Shown piece after piece: positions 25,403 through 34,464 of a stretch of DNA of 64,000 nucleotides (position 1 is its first letter; every line of letters starts with the position of its first letter). A program made the translations under genes and the position numbers. Origin of the DNA: Gammaproteobacteria bacterium (GTDB lineage: Bacteria; Pseudomonadota; Gammaproteobacteria; Steroidobacterales; Steroidobacteraceae); NCBI GenBank assembly GCA_028293765.1, contig JAQGOG010000003.1, positions 1-64,000 on the forward strand, given 5' to 3'. The notes under the pieces are model-generated. The model did not search any database and was not told the DNA's origin. It was given only the letters and a program-made list of their open reading frames with translations.

Positions 25403-25729
25403 TCACTTCCCTCCACTGGGTTCCTTCAGCTTGTGAAAATCGTGCAACGGTGCTACGAACCCGGGTGGCTCTATTCGCCTGTCAACGAGCAACATGGATG
25501 AGTCGCCGGGCTCGATCGAGCCCTCAACCAGCTTCCCCTTTGGGATTTCGACACACTGACCCTCGAAGATCTGCTCAAACAGCTCCGCCTGAAATGCTTT
25601 CTTGGCGGTACGAATGAGCTGCAACTTTGCGATTTCCTCGATGGAGCTACAACCAAACGTCGTCGTGTTGGCCACGTATAGCACTTGCGAAGTGACAAGG
25701 ACAGTCGCGAGCAGCGCGTGCTTAGCCAT
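25403..25729 (-). CDS. Small exported hypothetical protein
   Basis: A 108-residue protein of unknown family. It opens with a hydrophobic segment (ALLATVLVTSQVLYVA) that looks like a signal peptide or anchor. A helix-rich stretch (IEEIAKLQLIRTAKKAFQAELFEQIF) follows, then a short beta-like region (CVEIPKGKLVEGS, SMLLVDRRIEPPGF). ATG 25729 is chosen because AGGTGA lies six bases upstream. The gene starts five bases after the upstream esterase stop, so it is the third gene of the esterase operon. It may assist the exported hydrolases. No function can be assigned. Confidence 0.6.
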   Translation of the reverse strand: MAKHALLATVLVTSQVLYVANTTTFGCSSIEEIAKLQLIRTAKKAFQAELFEQIFEGQCVEIPKGKLVEGSIEPGDSSMLLVDRRIEPPGFVAPLHDFHKLKEPSGGK

Positions 25730-25734
25730 CAAGA

Positions 25735-26931
25735 TCACCTGCGGCACACGTCCTCATCGGGGTCCGCGCTGTTGGTGTCTTCCGTGGGTTTGCGTGTCTG
25801 GCACTTCACGTGCTGATCGATCCAATCGATGATCACATCAGCGACCTGGAGATTATTGTGATCCAGCATCATCATGTGGCTATTCCCATGGATACCGATG
25901 GCCGGAAGTGAAATGAACGTCATATCACCACCGGCGGCGTTGATCTGTTGCATCTCCGTGACGCAGACTGGACTCGGTTGCGGTGTTGTGAAGTGATCGG
26001 CAACCAGAATCAATATCGGGATGTTCTTGAGGATGCCGAGGTCGGCGCTGGTGAGATTGCCGAGGCAACCTGTCTCCAGCTGAATGATGCCGCGAACTCC
26101 AGTGGAACCTTTCTGCAGCGCAGCCCTGCTCGGAAAGCTGCTCGATTGGGAGTGGCCCATTAAGATCGCGCCCTTCAAGTCGTTCGCGAGCTTGGCCATG
26201 CTGGCGGGAGTGCTGAAGACGACGTCAGGGTCAGCGGGGGTGCAGGTTCCATCCGCACAACCGGGCGTCACGTTCGGAAGCGTCGAATTCAGATCGGGGA
26301 TGACCTGGTTATAGAACGTCAGAGTGGACCCTGGCCCCACGCCCACGGTATTCATCGGGAACTGTTCATCCGGAAAAGGTGTGAGTGTGTTGAAGTCTCC
26401 CCAACGGAACACCCCCCAGGCAAAGGCATCCGTGGCGATCAGGATAGGAGGGTTGGAGGTAGGTGGGGCATCACCGACCAGCACCTTTTGGTATTGCAGA
26501 GCATTGAATCCCGAACGAGCGCGGCTGACCTGATCAGCCAGGTAAGTGTCGAAGCCACGACGGACGAAGTATTCATCCCAGCCCATCCGTCCGTCGGGCG
26601 TGGTCTGCCACGATTTTGAGCTCAGACAGCAGCCGTGGACGATGACGAGCGGAAAGTTGCCGCGCCGTATCAGCGGCTTCTGATATTGCACGTACATCTG
26701 ATTCACCATCGAATTCCCGGCGGTATTCGCGAAAGACGAAGGTGAGATGTATTTGCCTGCGATCGGTTGCGTATAGCCATCGATGAAGAAGCTGCCTTCC
26801 CCTCTCAATACGAGCGGCCGCGACTGTTTCAGATCTTGGAACTCTTGTGCGCTTGCGACCGTCGGCAACAGAGCAAAGATCAGAAGCACTGCGGCTGACG
26901 CCGCAACTCCGGCGGAATGTTGGTGTTTCAT
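25735..26931 (-). CDS. Exported alpha/beta-fold hydrolase with unusual nucleophile elbow
   Basis: A 398-residue protein with a signal peptide (1-29, ending TVASA), so it acts in the periplasm or outside. The alpha/beta hydrolase features are PLVIVHGCCLSSKSW (oxyanion region), the elbow LMGHSQSSSFP, IPILILVADH, and a late HGNSHMMMLDHNN carrying candidate catalytic His residues. The elbow reads GHSQS and not the usual G-x-S-x-G. ATG 26931 is preferred over an upstream start because the signal peptide begins there. It lies between a type-B carboxylesterase and a small exported protein on the same strand. Substrate unknown. Confidence 0.78.
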   Translation of the reverse strand: MKHQHSAGVAASAAVLLIFALLPTVASAQEFQDLKQSRPLVLRGEGSFFIDGYTQPIAGKYISPSSFANTAGNSMVNQMYVQYQKPLIRRGNFPLVIVHGCCLSSKSWQTTPDGRMGWDEYFVRRGFDTYLADQVSRARSGFNALQYQKVLVGDAPPTSNPPILIATDAFAWGVFRWGDFNTLTPFPDEQFPMNTVGVGPGSTLTFYNQVIPDLNSTLPNVTPGCADGTCTPADPDVVFSTPASMAKLANDLKGAILMGHSQSSSFPSRAALQKGSTGVRGIIQLETGCLGNLTSADLGILKNIPILILVADHFTTPQPSPVCVTEMQQINAAGGDMTFISLPAIGIHGNSHMMMLDHNNLQVADVIIDWIDQHVKCQTRKPTEDTNSADPDEDVCRR

Positions 26932-26996
26932 ATGGATCCCCAGGGCCGTTCGGATCGGCAACGTTGCAAGTGCGCCGCGCGCCGCGGCTTTCCAAC

Positions 26997-28649
26997 TCAG
27001 TAATTCAAGATCGAATCCCAGAAGACGCATTTGTGCCGTTCCGCAACCTCTGCATCCGTAAGGGCGAACAGATTCGGGATGCTTTCCGACAGAACGCTCG
27101 GTCCGCCGGGTTCGTCCTCGAAGAGCGGCCACGGGCTGTTCCCCTTGCCGTTTGGGTTTCCCGTCCGGGCGAAATTGCTCCAGGCTGTAACCAGTTCGTC
27201 GGAGAGAAATTCCTGCAAACTGTTTAGGGGATGCTCAATACCGCTGGGTCCGCCGTGCCAAAGCGGAAACAGATATTGGATATCGGCCGTGTGGTACGCG
27301 AGCGGCTGGAATCCGGGCATGACCGGGAAGTACGAAGGCGCTGTCCGATCGTCGAATTCGTACTCGTACACAGGGACCTGTGGAGCCAGCAACTGGTTCG
27401 TGTGCCGTTGCGCGCATGCGGTCGAATCAGTCCCGATCGCGTCCAGCGCCAGTTGCGGGGTGGCGTACTTGGCGAGTGGATAAAGCGCCTTTGCCTGCGC
27501 TTCGGTCCCCGGCGGATACGAGGGATTGGTGCCGAAAGCGGCAATCCTGGCGTTGTAGTCCGCCGCTGAAGCTGGCACGCGGGGCGGCCCGGAAAAGAAT
27601 TCCGTGATGCCGAGACCGAAGTTCGCCTCGTCCTCAGTCCATCCGCTCATGACAGGCATGTGGCTGAATTCGCCGTTCTCGATGAGCGCAGTGAACCTGT
27701 TCGGCAGGATCGTGCCATCGATGGTGATTTGCGTTACATAGGCAGCCGCTTTGCTGGCCGTCCCCGACAAAGCAAAGATTTTTTGAGCGCTCAGGCCGCG
27801 CAAACACGCGGCAGTGGCAGCATCTTTGCCGGAGCCGCAGCCCGCCGCGACGGCGAAGGCCACGCCGTTGGCTTCCGCTCTAGCCAGAGGCACCGGCTCG
27901 AGAAGAACGCTCTGGAATATCGCGCGGTGGAAGAGTCGTTGGGCAAGCGGTGAAATTACATTGGACTCAGTATCGACCGAGCCGGCAGATTGGCCCCCAA
28001 GCGTCACGTTGTGCTTGTCGCCGCCGAAGTTACGGATATTCTTCTGCACCCATCGGAGCGCCGCCTGCTGGTCGAGGATGCCGTAGTTGGAGAAGGGGTG
28101 GCCCTCGGCATCTATCGCGGGATGCGACATGAATCCAAGCATACCCAGGCGGTAGTTGATGGTGACTACGACAAGGTGGCCTCGTGTGGCAAGCTTCGAG
28201 CCGTCGTAGGCGTTGCTTGCGCCGTCCAGGTTTCCGCCTCCGTGGATCCAGACGAGGACCGGAAGCAACTCGTTCGACGCGGGATCCACGTCCGGGCTGT
28301 AGACGTTGAGATACAGGCAGTCCTCGTTGGCGTTCGCCGGACCTGCAAACGGGCCAAGCGTGGTGACTTGCAGGCAGATGTTCCCGAACTGCGTTGCGTC
28401 CCGCACACCAGTCCAAGGTACAGGTGGCTTCGGCGGTTCCCAGCGGAGATTGCCTACAGGCGGGGCGGCATACGGAATTCCCCGGAATTCAGCCACACCG
28501 TCTTTGATGAAGCCCTGAACGGCGCCAGCGGCGGTATCAACGACTGTGTCGCTCGCCGGCTTCGACTGCGCTGGAGCACCAAATAGGGACCCAACGAGGA
28601 CTCCGCTGAGAACGATCGAAGTTTTCAGCGAGCGACTGAGTTTGCACAT
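26997..28649 (-). CDS. Exported type-B carboxylesterase
   Basis: A 550-residue esterase with a signal peptide (about 1-28). Family signatures: EDCLYLNV (109-116), oxyanion motif IHGGGN (135-140), and nucleophile GGQSAGS with Ser221. A Glu in GWTEDEANFG and a His in the HTADIQYLFPLWHGG region complete a plausible triad. ATG 28649 has a purine-rich AGGGGGAAC just upstream. Two further hydrolase or small-protein genes follow on the same strand, and an AraC regulator lies 105 bases upstream. The group probably degrades an extracytoplasmic ester. The natural ester is not evident. Confidence 0.87.
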   Translation of the reverse strand: MCKLSRSLKTSIVLSGVLVGSLFGAPAQSKPASDTVVDTAAGAVQGFIKDGVAEFRGIPYAAPPVGNLRWEPPKPPVPWTGVRDATQFGNICLQVTTLGPFAGPANANEDCLYLNVYSPDVDPASNELLPVLVWIHGGGNLDGASNAYDGSKLATRGHLVVVTINYRLGMLGFMSHPAIDAEGHPFSNYGILDQQAALRWVQKNIRNFGGDKHNVTLGGQSAGSVDTESNVISPLAQRLFHRAIFQSVLLEPVPLARAEANGVAFAVAAGCGSGKDAATAACLRGLSAQKIFALSGTASKAAAYVTQITIDGTILPNRFTALIENGEFSHMPVMSGWTEDEANFGLGITEFFSGPPRVPASAADYNARIAAFGTNPSYPPGTEAQAKALYPLAKYATPQLALDAIGTDSTACAQRHTNQLLAPQVPVYEYEFDDRTAPSYFPVMPGFQPLAYHTADIQYLFPLWHGGPSGIEHPLNSLQEFLSDELVTAWSNFARTGNPNGKGNSPWPLFEDEPGGPSVLSESIPNLFALTDAEVAERHKCVFWDSILNY

Positions 28650-28754
28650 ATGTTCCCCCTCGGTCGGTTTGCTTGGCCGTGTCCGGAGCCGAAGATCGAC
28701 CGGCGGGGAACGATAAGCACGGCCAAATGGCAGGTCTTCCGTGAAATTCCGTTT

Positions 28755-29720
28755 CTATAACGTTTTGGATATTTCCGCTGCTGCGGCATATGACGGGACG
28801 TCGTAGCGGCCGGACTGCGCGGAGAGCGCCTCCGACCGATAGCGAGCGGGGGTGACGCCGACGATGCGGCGAAAGTAGACGTTCAAATGACTTTGGCTGC
28901 TGAACCCAACCATGAGCGCTATGTCACTCAGTCGCAACAACGGTCGATGCAACAGGGACTTGGCGCGCTCGATGCGCTGCTCAATCTGGAATTGGTGCGG
29001 CGGACGCCCCATTGCGCGCCTGAACACCTCACAAAAGTATCTGGGAGTGAGCTCGACCAGGCTTGCGAGCTCCGCAAGCGTGACATTGTGGTCGAGATTG
29101 CTGTCGATGTATTCGAGGACCAAGCTGAGCTTTGGCTGGCTCAGCGCGCGAAAGGGCTGGGACTCGGGCGCGGCGGCCTTGTCAAAAACGTACGCCAGTT
29201 GCGCGAGCAACGCCATCGACGCCGATTCAATGAACATCAAGCCGCGCGGGAAGCCGGTTCTGCACTCCTTTCTCAGCTCCGTTGCTATTGTCCACGACAA
29301 CCGGTCATGAGCCCACGAACAATCGGTTCGCGCCCTCTCTGCGAACGCCTTGATCCGGCTGTTAAGGTTGATCGATTGGGGATCGATGAAAAGCCATAAT
29401 CCTTGTCCGCTTCCGCGGCAGCGACCCACAAATTCGTGGCCCGCTGGCAGGATGATCAGGTCCCGCGAGCCGCCGCTGGACGGCCAGATCTTGTTGAGCA
29501 CCGGTTTACCGTCGAGGTGCCATTGGACCGCGCTGCCGGGATTCTGGAAGCAGATACCGATCGCGAGATCCTTCCGCACGATCTTGCGTTCGCAGCGACC
29601 CTCTGCAGCCATGGCCCTAAAATGAACCGACCCATCTGCCCAGGCAAATTTCACATCGCTTGTGACTTCGCTGTGGGGCCGGCGCTCTTGCCTGTTTGTA
29701 TCTGAGAGAGCGTGGACCAT
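28755..29720 (-). CDS. AraC-family transcriptional regulator
   Basis: A 321-residue regulator. The N-terminal ~200 residues are a ligand or sensor region without a clear family signature. The C-terminal AraC/XylS domain (about 205-305) holds two helix-turn-helix units (VTLAELASLVELTPRYFCEVFRRAMGRPPHQF and LRLSDIALMVGFSSQSHLNVYFRRIVGVTPARY). It sits upstream of the esterase operon on the same strand, so it is the obvious candidate activator. The 105-base gap to the carboxylesterase could hold the promoter. Confidence 0.87.
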   Translation of the reverse strand: MVHALSDTNRQERRPHSEVTSDVKFAWADGSVHFRAMAAEGRCERKIVRKDLAIGICFQNPGSAVQWHLDGKPVLNKIWPSSGGSRDLIILPAGHEFVGRCRGSGQGLWLFIDPQSINLNSRIKAFAERARTDCSWAHDRLSWTIATELRKECRTGFPRGLMFIESASMALLAQLAYVFDKAAAPESQPFRALSQPKLSLVLEYIDSNLDHNVTLAELASLVELTPRYFCEVFRRAMGRPPHQFQIEQRIERAKSLLHRPLLRLSDIALMVGFSSQSHLNVYFRRIVGVTPARYRSEALSAQSGRYDVPSYAAAAEISKTL

Positions 29721-30045
29721 TTCCCCCTCCCTCGTAGGTCATTCTTTAGGCAAGACAACTTACGTCTGTTCTCATCGCAAGGAAAGGATATCCGTCATGG
29801 CCTACAAAGTAGACGGGAAGGCCCGGAAGACTACCTCAGACGCCAGGCTCAGTGTACGTCTAACTTAGCCGAGATTCGTGTCGAGGTGAGGCGTGCCTTC
29901 CGAGACGCGAATGCCGGAGCTTGCGCCCGAGCCATGCTGAGCCCTGCGTACGACGCCGATAGCAGGGCGAACGCTTGCAAGCGTGCGTCCGGCGGTTCGG
30001 CGTTAGCGGGAGCGGCGCCGCTTGATTTTCGGAAGGCACCGTCCC
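29721..30045. other. Intergenic gap without a supported gene
   Basis: These 325 bases separate the AraC regulator from the SYLF gene. A short frame starting at ATG 29797, with an AAGGAAAGGA purine run upstream, gives only 23 codons (MAYKVDGKARKTT...). It may be a truncated gene start. Small palindromes such as CGCTTGCAAGCG lie near 29970-29985. Nothing else is convincing. Confidence 0.35.
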
Positions 30046-30786
30046 TCACTTCGAAGCCCGTTGCATGGGCAACACCTCGCGCAGGATGTTGGAGCTCTCG
30101 TTCGCGACGAGCCCGCTCAGGATCTCCTGAGGAGTCACGTCGGGTTGGTTGTAATAAGCCTGATTCGCTTTTTGATCGATGCCAACTTTGGTGGCGCCCA
30201 CCGCCGCTCCGCCGAACAGGCCCTTCGTATCGGACCAGATGAGGACATCGCTGAGGGTTCCCGATTCCCGCGTGTCGTTCGAGTAATTCGCGGCCGTCAG
30301 ACCCGCACCGGCATTCAGCGACCAGGTGCTCGTCTTTTTCGCGAACGCCGCGGCGGCCCTATCGCTCGTCAAGATCATGACCAGAGAGCCTTTGGCGCCT
30401 CCAATCTGCGCCCCGACGCTGCCGCCGCTGGTTCTGTAGAAGGCCGGATCGCTCCAGCGGCCGTTTTTCTGGACCACCAACAGGCCCGAGCCGCCTCGGC
30501 CACCGAATACCAGGGCCGCCTTGATGAAATGCGGCACGATCAGCAGGCCTTTCGCATCCTGAAGCAGCTCGTTCACCTGCGGGTCGCTCTTCATCCTGCG
30601 TAGGACCGCCGCGGCATCTTTGACACGCATTTGGGCATCGGTAGCGTCCCTGGTAGCGCCTTGCACCGTCGAGGGCGGGGTAGCATTGTTGGAAGTTCCC
30701 GCGGCGTTCTGCGCGAGGGCGCTGGAACCGGTCAGAACGAAGGTCAGCAGCAGAAGAGCCGCGCGAGCGGATGAGGGATGATCCAC
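30046..30786 (-). CDS. SYLF-domain (Ysc84-type) lipid-binding protein
   Basis: A 246-residue exported protein with a signal peptide (about 5-24, ending SALAQ) and a SYLF domain (about 55-240). Typical stretches are DAKGLLIVPHFIKAALVFGGRGGSGLLV, WSDPAFYRTSGGSVGAQIG, and LFGGAAVGATKVGID. GTG 30786 is chosen because GGAGG (30791-30795) lies four bases before it and the signal peptide starts there. An upstream in-frame ATG (30855) adds a stretch rich in Arg and Ala. SYLF proteins bind phosphoinositide-like lipids in eukaryotes. Bacterial copies are periplasmic and poorly understood. Confidence 0.83.
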   Translation of the reverse strand: MDHPSSARAALLLLTFVLTGSSALAQNAAGTSNNATPPSTVQGATRDATDAQMRVKDAAAVLRRMKSDPQVNELLQDAKGLLIVPHFIKAALVFGGRGGSGLLVVQKNGRWSDPAFYRTSGGSVGAQIGGAKGSLVMILTSDRAAAAFAKKTSTWSLNAGAGLTAANYSNDTRESGTLSDVLIWSDTKGLFGGAAVGATKVGIDQKANQAYYNQPDVTPQEILSGLVANESSNILREVLPMQRASK

Positions 30787-30968
30787 TGGGCCTCCTTGGG
30801 TCGTGATGCGTGCGAGGACGCCGGCCCTTGCAAGGAATGCTCGCCGAGCCGACAAGTTCCGTTCCAGCTCTTGTCGGGTGGACGGCGCCGGGCGGGGCGG
30901 CTTGCATTACTCGACCGTAATTTCTGTCATTGACAAGAAGGCTGTGGCCCGTTTAGTGGCGCGCACCC

Positions 30969-32639
30969 CTACCGCCGCAATGGAGTTTCGTCAGTTCGTG
31001 ACGCGTCTGCGCTCGCTTTCATCTGCAACACGTACTTCGCACAGCGCTCTTTTGCGACATAAGTGTCTGGGAACGGCGGCTCATTACATTTTCGGCGTGT
31101 GGCGTCGTCCAATGTCGGAAATTCGTTGTGAACCACGAGACGTGTCCACGCATCTATCTCCCTCCGCCTGCATTCGGCGGCGAGGACATCTCGGTTTGCC
31201 GATCCAATCGCGCTAGCGCAAAAAGAAGCGATGTGTTCGGCAGCTTGGGGGTCCGTGGCTCTTACTGTCGCGAGGTCATCGGAAGAGACTATGGCTGCCG
31301 GTGGAGGAGTCGGTTCCCGCGACACGCCTTGGACAGCCCTGGAATCTTCCATCGAGCCGGGAGGCGCGTGTGTGACAGTGGCTTCATCATGCTGGATCGG
31401 CGCCGCCGCGCTGGCTGTTGCAGGCTCTGTGCTCACACCCGGCGCCACGTGGGCGTTCGTCGCTGCGCTCTCAGCAGAGCTGAGTGCCGGTGCTATCGCT
31501 ACGCCGACGGGAGCGGCAGCAACTATCGGTTTAGACTGAGGTTCCAGCGGTGCGGCTTCGAGGGACAGCGAATCCTCAACGGGCACGGGCGTTGCCTGCG
31601 CGGCTGTGACTGCTGGACTCTGCAGGTCCGGCGCAGCAGGGGCTGTCGTCGCCGGTCCGTTCTTTTTCGAGGTTGCCGCTGACTTACGAGCTCTGAGGGG
31701 CGGCACGGTTGGCGAAGTGCAATCGTATTGCCAGAGGTGGGCAGCGGGCGCGTCTGGTACGGTTGAAATAGAAGAGATCAGGTGACAACCTGCGGGCGGA
31801 ATGCTTTCGAGGGTCGTGGATGTGCAATCTTTCGAGGCAACATGCTCGCCCCGCAGATTCGCAGAGAGACGTTCCGAAATACCGTCGCTGCGAGCCAGAC
31901 ATGTGGCCTCGGACATCGGACCGACCACATACACTCGGGCAGCGCCCATACCATTGGAAAGGACAACCGCGAGATTTACCTTCCTGGCACCGGCATCGAC
32001 CAAGGCTAATGTGCAGTCGCTGCCCTGCGGCGAAGCGACGCTGCGCCGCATCTTATCGCACTCAATGTCGACCGTTTCTCCCTTCGCAAGCTGCGCCGCG
32101 GCAGCGTGCTGATCAGCGGTCAGCGTCATCGCGGCACTGTTGTCGTTGCTGGTCCAGAGCTTCACAACCGGATGGCCCAGGGCGTCCTGGTCGATCGCGG
32201 CGACGCTGCCGGTGACGCGAATTCGGCTGTCGCCGATCTTGCTCTGCGTCGCCACTTCGTTAGTGTTGTAGTCCTGATCAAGCTGCTCCGTCGTCGTCTG
32301 ATAGACTGGGCGCGGCGCCACCTTGGATTGACTCAGTGAATGATCCGGGGACGAAGTGTGATTCGCCAACGCGGACTGATTGGTAGACTTGGACTGTTCA
32401 ACCCGCTGCACGGGCGTTCTGATCATGCCGATCATCTGATTGGGCGCCATGATCGTCGCGAGCAGCCAAAGCGTCGTCGCGATCAGCCAGAGCGCCGCGA
32501 GCGCGATCAAAACTCTGGAGATGATTCGCTTACCGCGCGGCTTGGTCTTGACCGGAGCGATCGGCGCAGCGCAATTTGGACAGCTCACGGCCTGATCCGA
32601 GACCTGATGAGCGCACTCCTTGCATGCGATGATCGCCAT
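30969..32639 (-). CDS. Zinc-ribbon, membrane-anchored OB-fold protein
   Basis: A 556-residue protein of unclear role. An N-terminal zinc ribbon has Cys6, Cys9, Cys20 and Cys23. A membrane helix (about 38-65) follows, then a region resembling tRNA_anti-like OB folds (about 110-220; TTEQLDQDYNTNEVATQSKIGDSRIRVTG). After that come a Cys-containing segment (230-310) and a long Pro/Ala/Ser-rich linker (about 310-460). The C-terminal ~90 residues are mixed helical (AEHIASFCASAIGSANRDVLAAECRRRE). The OB segment would be outside the membrane. The combination suggests a cell-envelope sensor or scaffold (inference). Confidence 0.7.
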   Translation of the reverse strand: MAIIACKECAHQVSDQAVSCPNCAAPIAPVKTKPRGKRIISRVLIALAALWLIATTLWLLATIMAPNQMIGMIRTPVQRVEQSKSTNQSALANHTSSPDHSLSQSKVAPRPVYQTTTEQLDQDYNTNEVATQSKIGDSRIRVTGSVAAIDQDALGHPVVKLWTSNDNSAAMTLTADQHAAAAQLAKGETVDIECDKMRRSVASPQGSDCTLALVDAGARKVNLAVVLSNGMGAARVYVVGPMSEATCLARSDGISERLSANLRGEHVASKDCTSTTLESIPPAGCHLISSISTVPDAPAAHLWQYDCTSPTVPPLRARKSAATSKKNGPATTAPAAPDLQSPAVTAAQATPVPVEDSLSLEAAPLEPQSKPIVAAAPVGVAIAPALSSAESAATNAHVAPGVSTEPATASAAAPIQHDEATVTHAPPGSMEDSRAVQGVSREPTPPPAAIVSSDDLATVRATDPQAAEHIASFCASAIGSANRDVLAAECRRREIDAWTRLVVHNEFPTLDDATRRKCNEPPFPDTYVAKERCAKYVLQMKASADASRTDETPLRR

Positions 32640-32776
32640 GATCAGTTCTCCTCCTGTACACGTCTACAGTGTGCAGTTCTGAGGTGTCAGCCGAGTTGCA
32701 TATGTTTCTATAACCTTTCACGCGCCAAACTACTAGTGGACGGCCAAATGTTTCGTCGACATTGTTGAGCAGATGG

Positions 32777-33272
32777 CTAGTAGCTATCGGACGACGCACT
32801 TTTCGTTCCCAAAACCGGCCCCCCCGAGGCGCGGTGCCTATAGTCGAATGCGGACCATTGCATGCGCTTCCAGGTCGTTACGTCGTAGAGGTCCAGATTG
32901 AGATCTTTACCGCTCGGATCGACCGACCGGTCGGTGAGGGGATGCGGCAAGAGCTCGTAGACACTCGGCACGGTCGCCGAGTACCTCGGGCGCAACTCGG
33001 CTCAGTCCGACCTTGTGACCTGGAATCATGCTTTGCAGTGCACTCACCGAGCCTGAGTTCGGGGTGCCGAGCAGCACAACCGTGCCGATCTTTGCCGCGC
33101 CGGCCATGTTGATTGGGAAATCGCCATCGCCTTCCAAGCATCGGCGGTGCCGTAGCGCCGATACCAGCGAGTGACCAGCCCTCCCACGCTGTGGGCGATC
33201 ACATTGAACCTTCAAAGTCGGATCGTCGTAATCGCGACGAAGCCGATCGATCAGCGCATCAAGACGCTTCAT
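32777..33272 (-). pseudogene. Frameshifted LCAT/PGAP1-type lipase pseudogene
   Basis: Four pieces of one lipase lie in successive minus-strand frames. MKRLDALIDRLRRDYDDPTLKV (from 33272) comes first. NVIAHSVGGLVTRWYRRYGTADAWKA carries the nucleophile motif AHSVGG. AKIGTVVLLGTPNSGSVSALQSM is next. Last is VPSVYELLPHPLTDR...DVTTWKRMQWSAF, ending near 32777. Three frameshifts are therefore needed to read it. The order and spacing match lipases of the lecithin-cholesterol-acyltransferase type. Such an enzyme acts on lipids or esters, but this copy cannot be translated whole. Confidence 0.75.
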
Positions 33273-33400
33273 GGACGATTACAGCCGCGAGTGTCTCGTC
33301 ATCCGGGTCGACACTTCGATTACTGGCCGGCGTGTGGCCGCAGTGCTCGAATGTCTGGTGGACGTACGAGAGAGGTGTCAGGCGGTCAAAGGCTCCGACG

Positions 33401-33835
33401 TCAAGGATGGGCGAGCGATTCGATGTGCAACGCATACCACTCCGGCAACTGCATGGTTCGCGCACAGTCGGCCAGCTGCTTGACGAATTGAGGTTCAGGC
33501 GGCGTCTCTGGCATGTGGGCTGCTAAATAGCAGAGCGCAGGTCTGAGGACGCCATCCAACGACTCGACAAGCACCGCCTCGGGAAGGTACTGGAGACCGA
33601 AGCGCTCCTCGAGGCTGGTGTAAATGGCGGCGAGCTCCCCCTGGCTGACCTTCATTAGCGATCCGAAGACGCAGGCTCGTTCGGAGCGAGCGAGGTTCGG
33701 GCGTGGGCGGATCACGAGATCGAAACCGTTAAGTTTTCCCGGCGACACGTGAATCGGCGTCACGCCATACTCATTGAGAACGTTGGGGTTCATGATAGTA
33801 CCGTAGAAGAAGACCCAGACTCCTGCAGATGCCAT
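33401..33835 (-). CDS. Gamma-glutamylcyclotransferase (AIG2)-like protein
   Basis: A 144-residue cytoplasmic protein with the GGCT/AIG2 opening WVFFYGTIMNPNVLNEYG (the YGxLxN-type substrate loop). It continues with GKLNGFDLVIRPRPNL, SQGELAAIYTSLEERFG and a C-terminal helix. GGCT-fold enzymes cyclise gamma-glutamyl amines, and the catalytic Glu may lie in the YLPEAVLVESLDG region. The start ATG 33835 has no strong ribosome site. It stands alone beside an IS relic. The specific reaction is not assignable. Confidence 0.72.
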   Translation of the reverse strand: MASAGVWVFFYGTIMNPNVLNEYGVTPIHVSPGKLNGFDLVIRPRPNLARSERACVFGSLMKVSQGELAAIYTSLEERFGLQYLPEAVLVESLDGVLRPALCYLAAHMPETPPEPQFVKQLADCARTMQLPEWYALHIESLAHP

Positions 33836-34138
33836 GTATATGATTCCTGAGAAAGAATATGTAACTCGGGAGCGTCATCGGATGACGCTTACAGACTGCG
33901 AGCGACTCGAAACCCGAGGTCAACGACTCGAGTCGACTCCGCATTGTCCTCGTCCCGATGCGGAAGCGAGCACCTCGATGTGTCCGTCCCGGCCATCGGA
34001 GCGTTGCTGCGGGAAACTATGCAGTCCCGACGGCCGAATTGGCAGTGGCCTGAATGCCAAAGCACGTCAACATAGTGCCATTCCCAGGATCGACGCCCGT
34101 CCCGACCGGTCACCGTATTTCCCGATCTGGGAATGCGG

Positions 34139-34336
34139 TTCCGCAAAGCATTGACCACGAGCCTGCCCTGGTGGCCGCGCAAGGTGACGCTCGACGGCCA
34201 CGCGCCGACTCATCGAGCGTTGCGGCTTTTGCGACGGGAGGACCCGAAGTGGAAATAAGCGCGGGTGAGGTGCTGTCGCTACCTCAACAACATCGTTGAG
34301 CAGGATCATCGTGCGATCGAGCGCCGCTGCGGCCCG
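34139..34336 (+). mobile_element. IS6-family transposase remnant
   Basis: One frame reads FRKAL, then WPRKVTLDGHAPTHRALRLLRREDPKWK, a TAA stop (34256-34258), then ARVRCCRYLNNIVEQDHRAIERRCGP. This is the C-terminal catalytic part of an IS6-type DDE transposase. The NNIVEQDHR stretch holds the conserved Glu of the DDE triad. Everything upstream of FRKAL and the true C-terminus is lost. It is a dead relic. The 46-base IS6-like ends elsewhere in the window may come from relatives. Confidence 0.75.
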
Positions 34337-34464
34337 CGAGGTGCGGGGGCGCGGCGTCGATGCTGACCCAGGTAACCATAGCAAAACTATGGTTTGAAGA
34401 AGGCTGCCGCCGCGTTATCCGCGCCTGCCGTTCGCGCACACTTGCGGGCAGAGGGGGCAGATTC

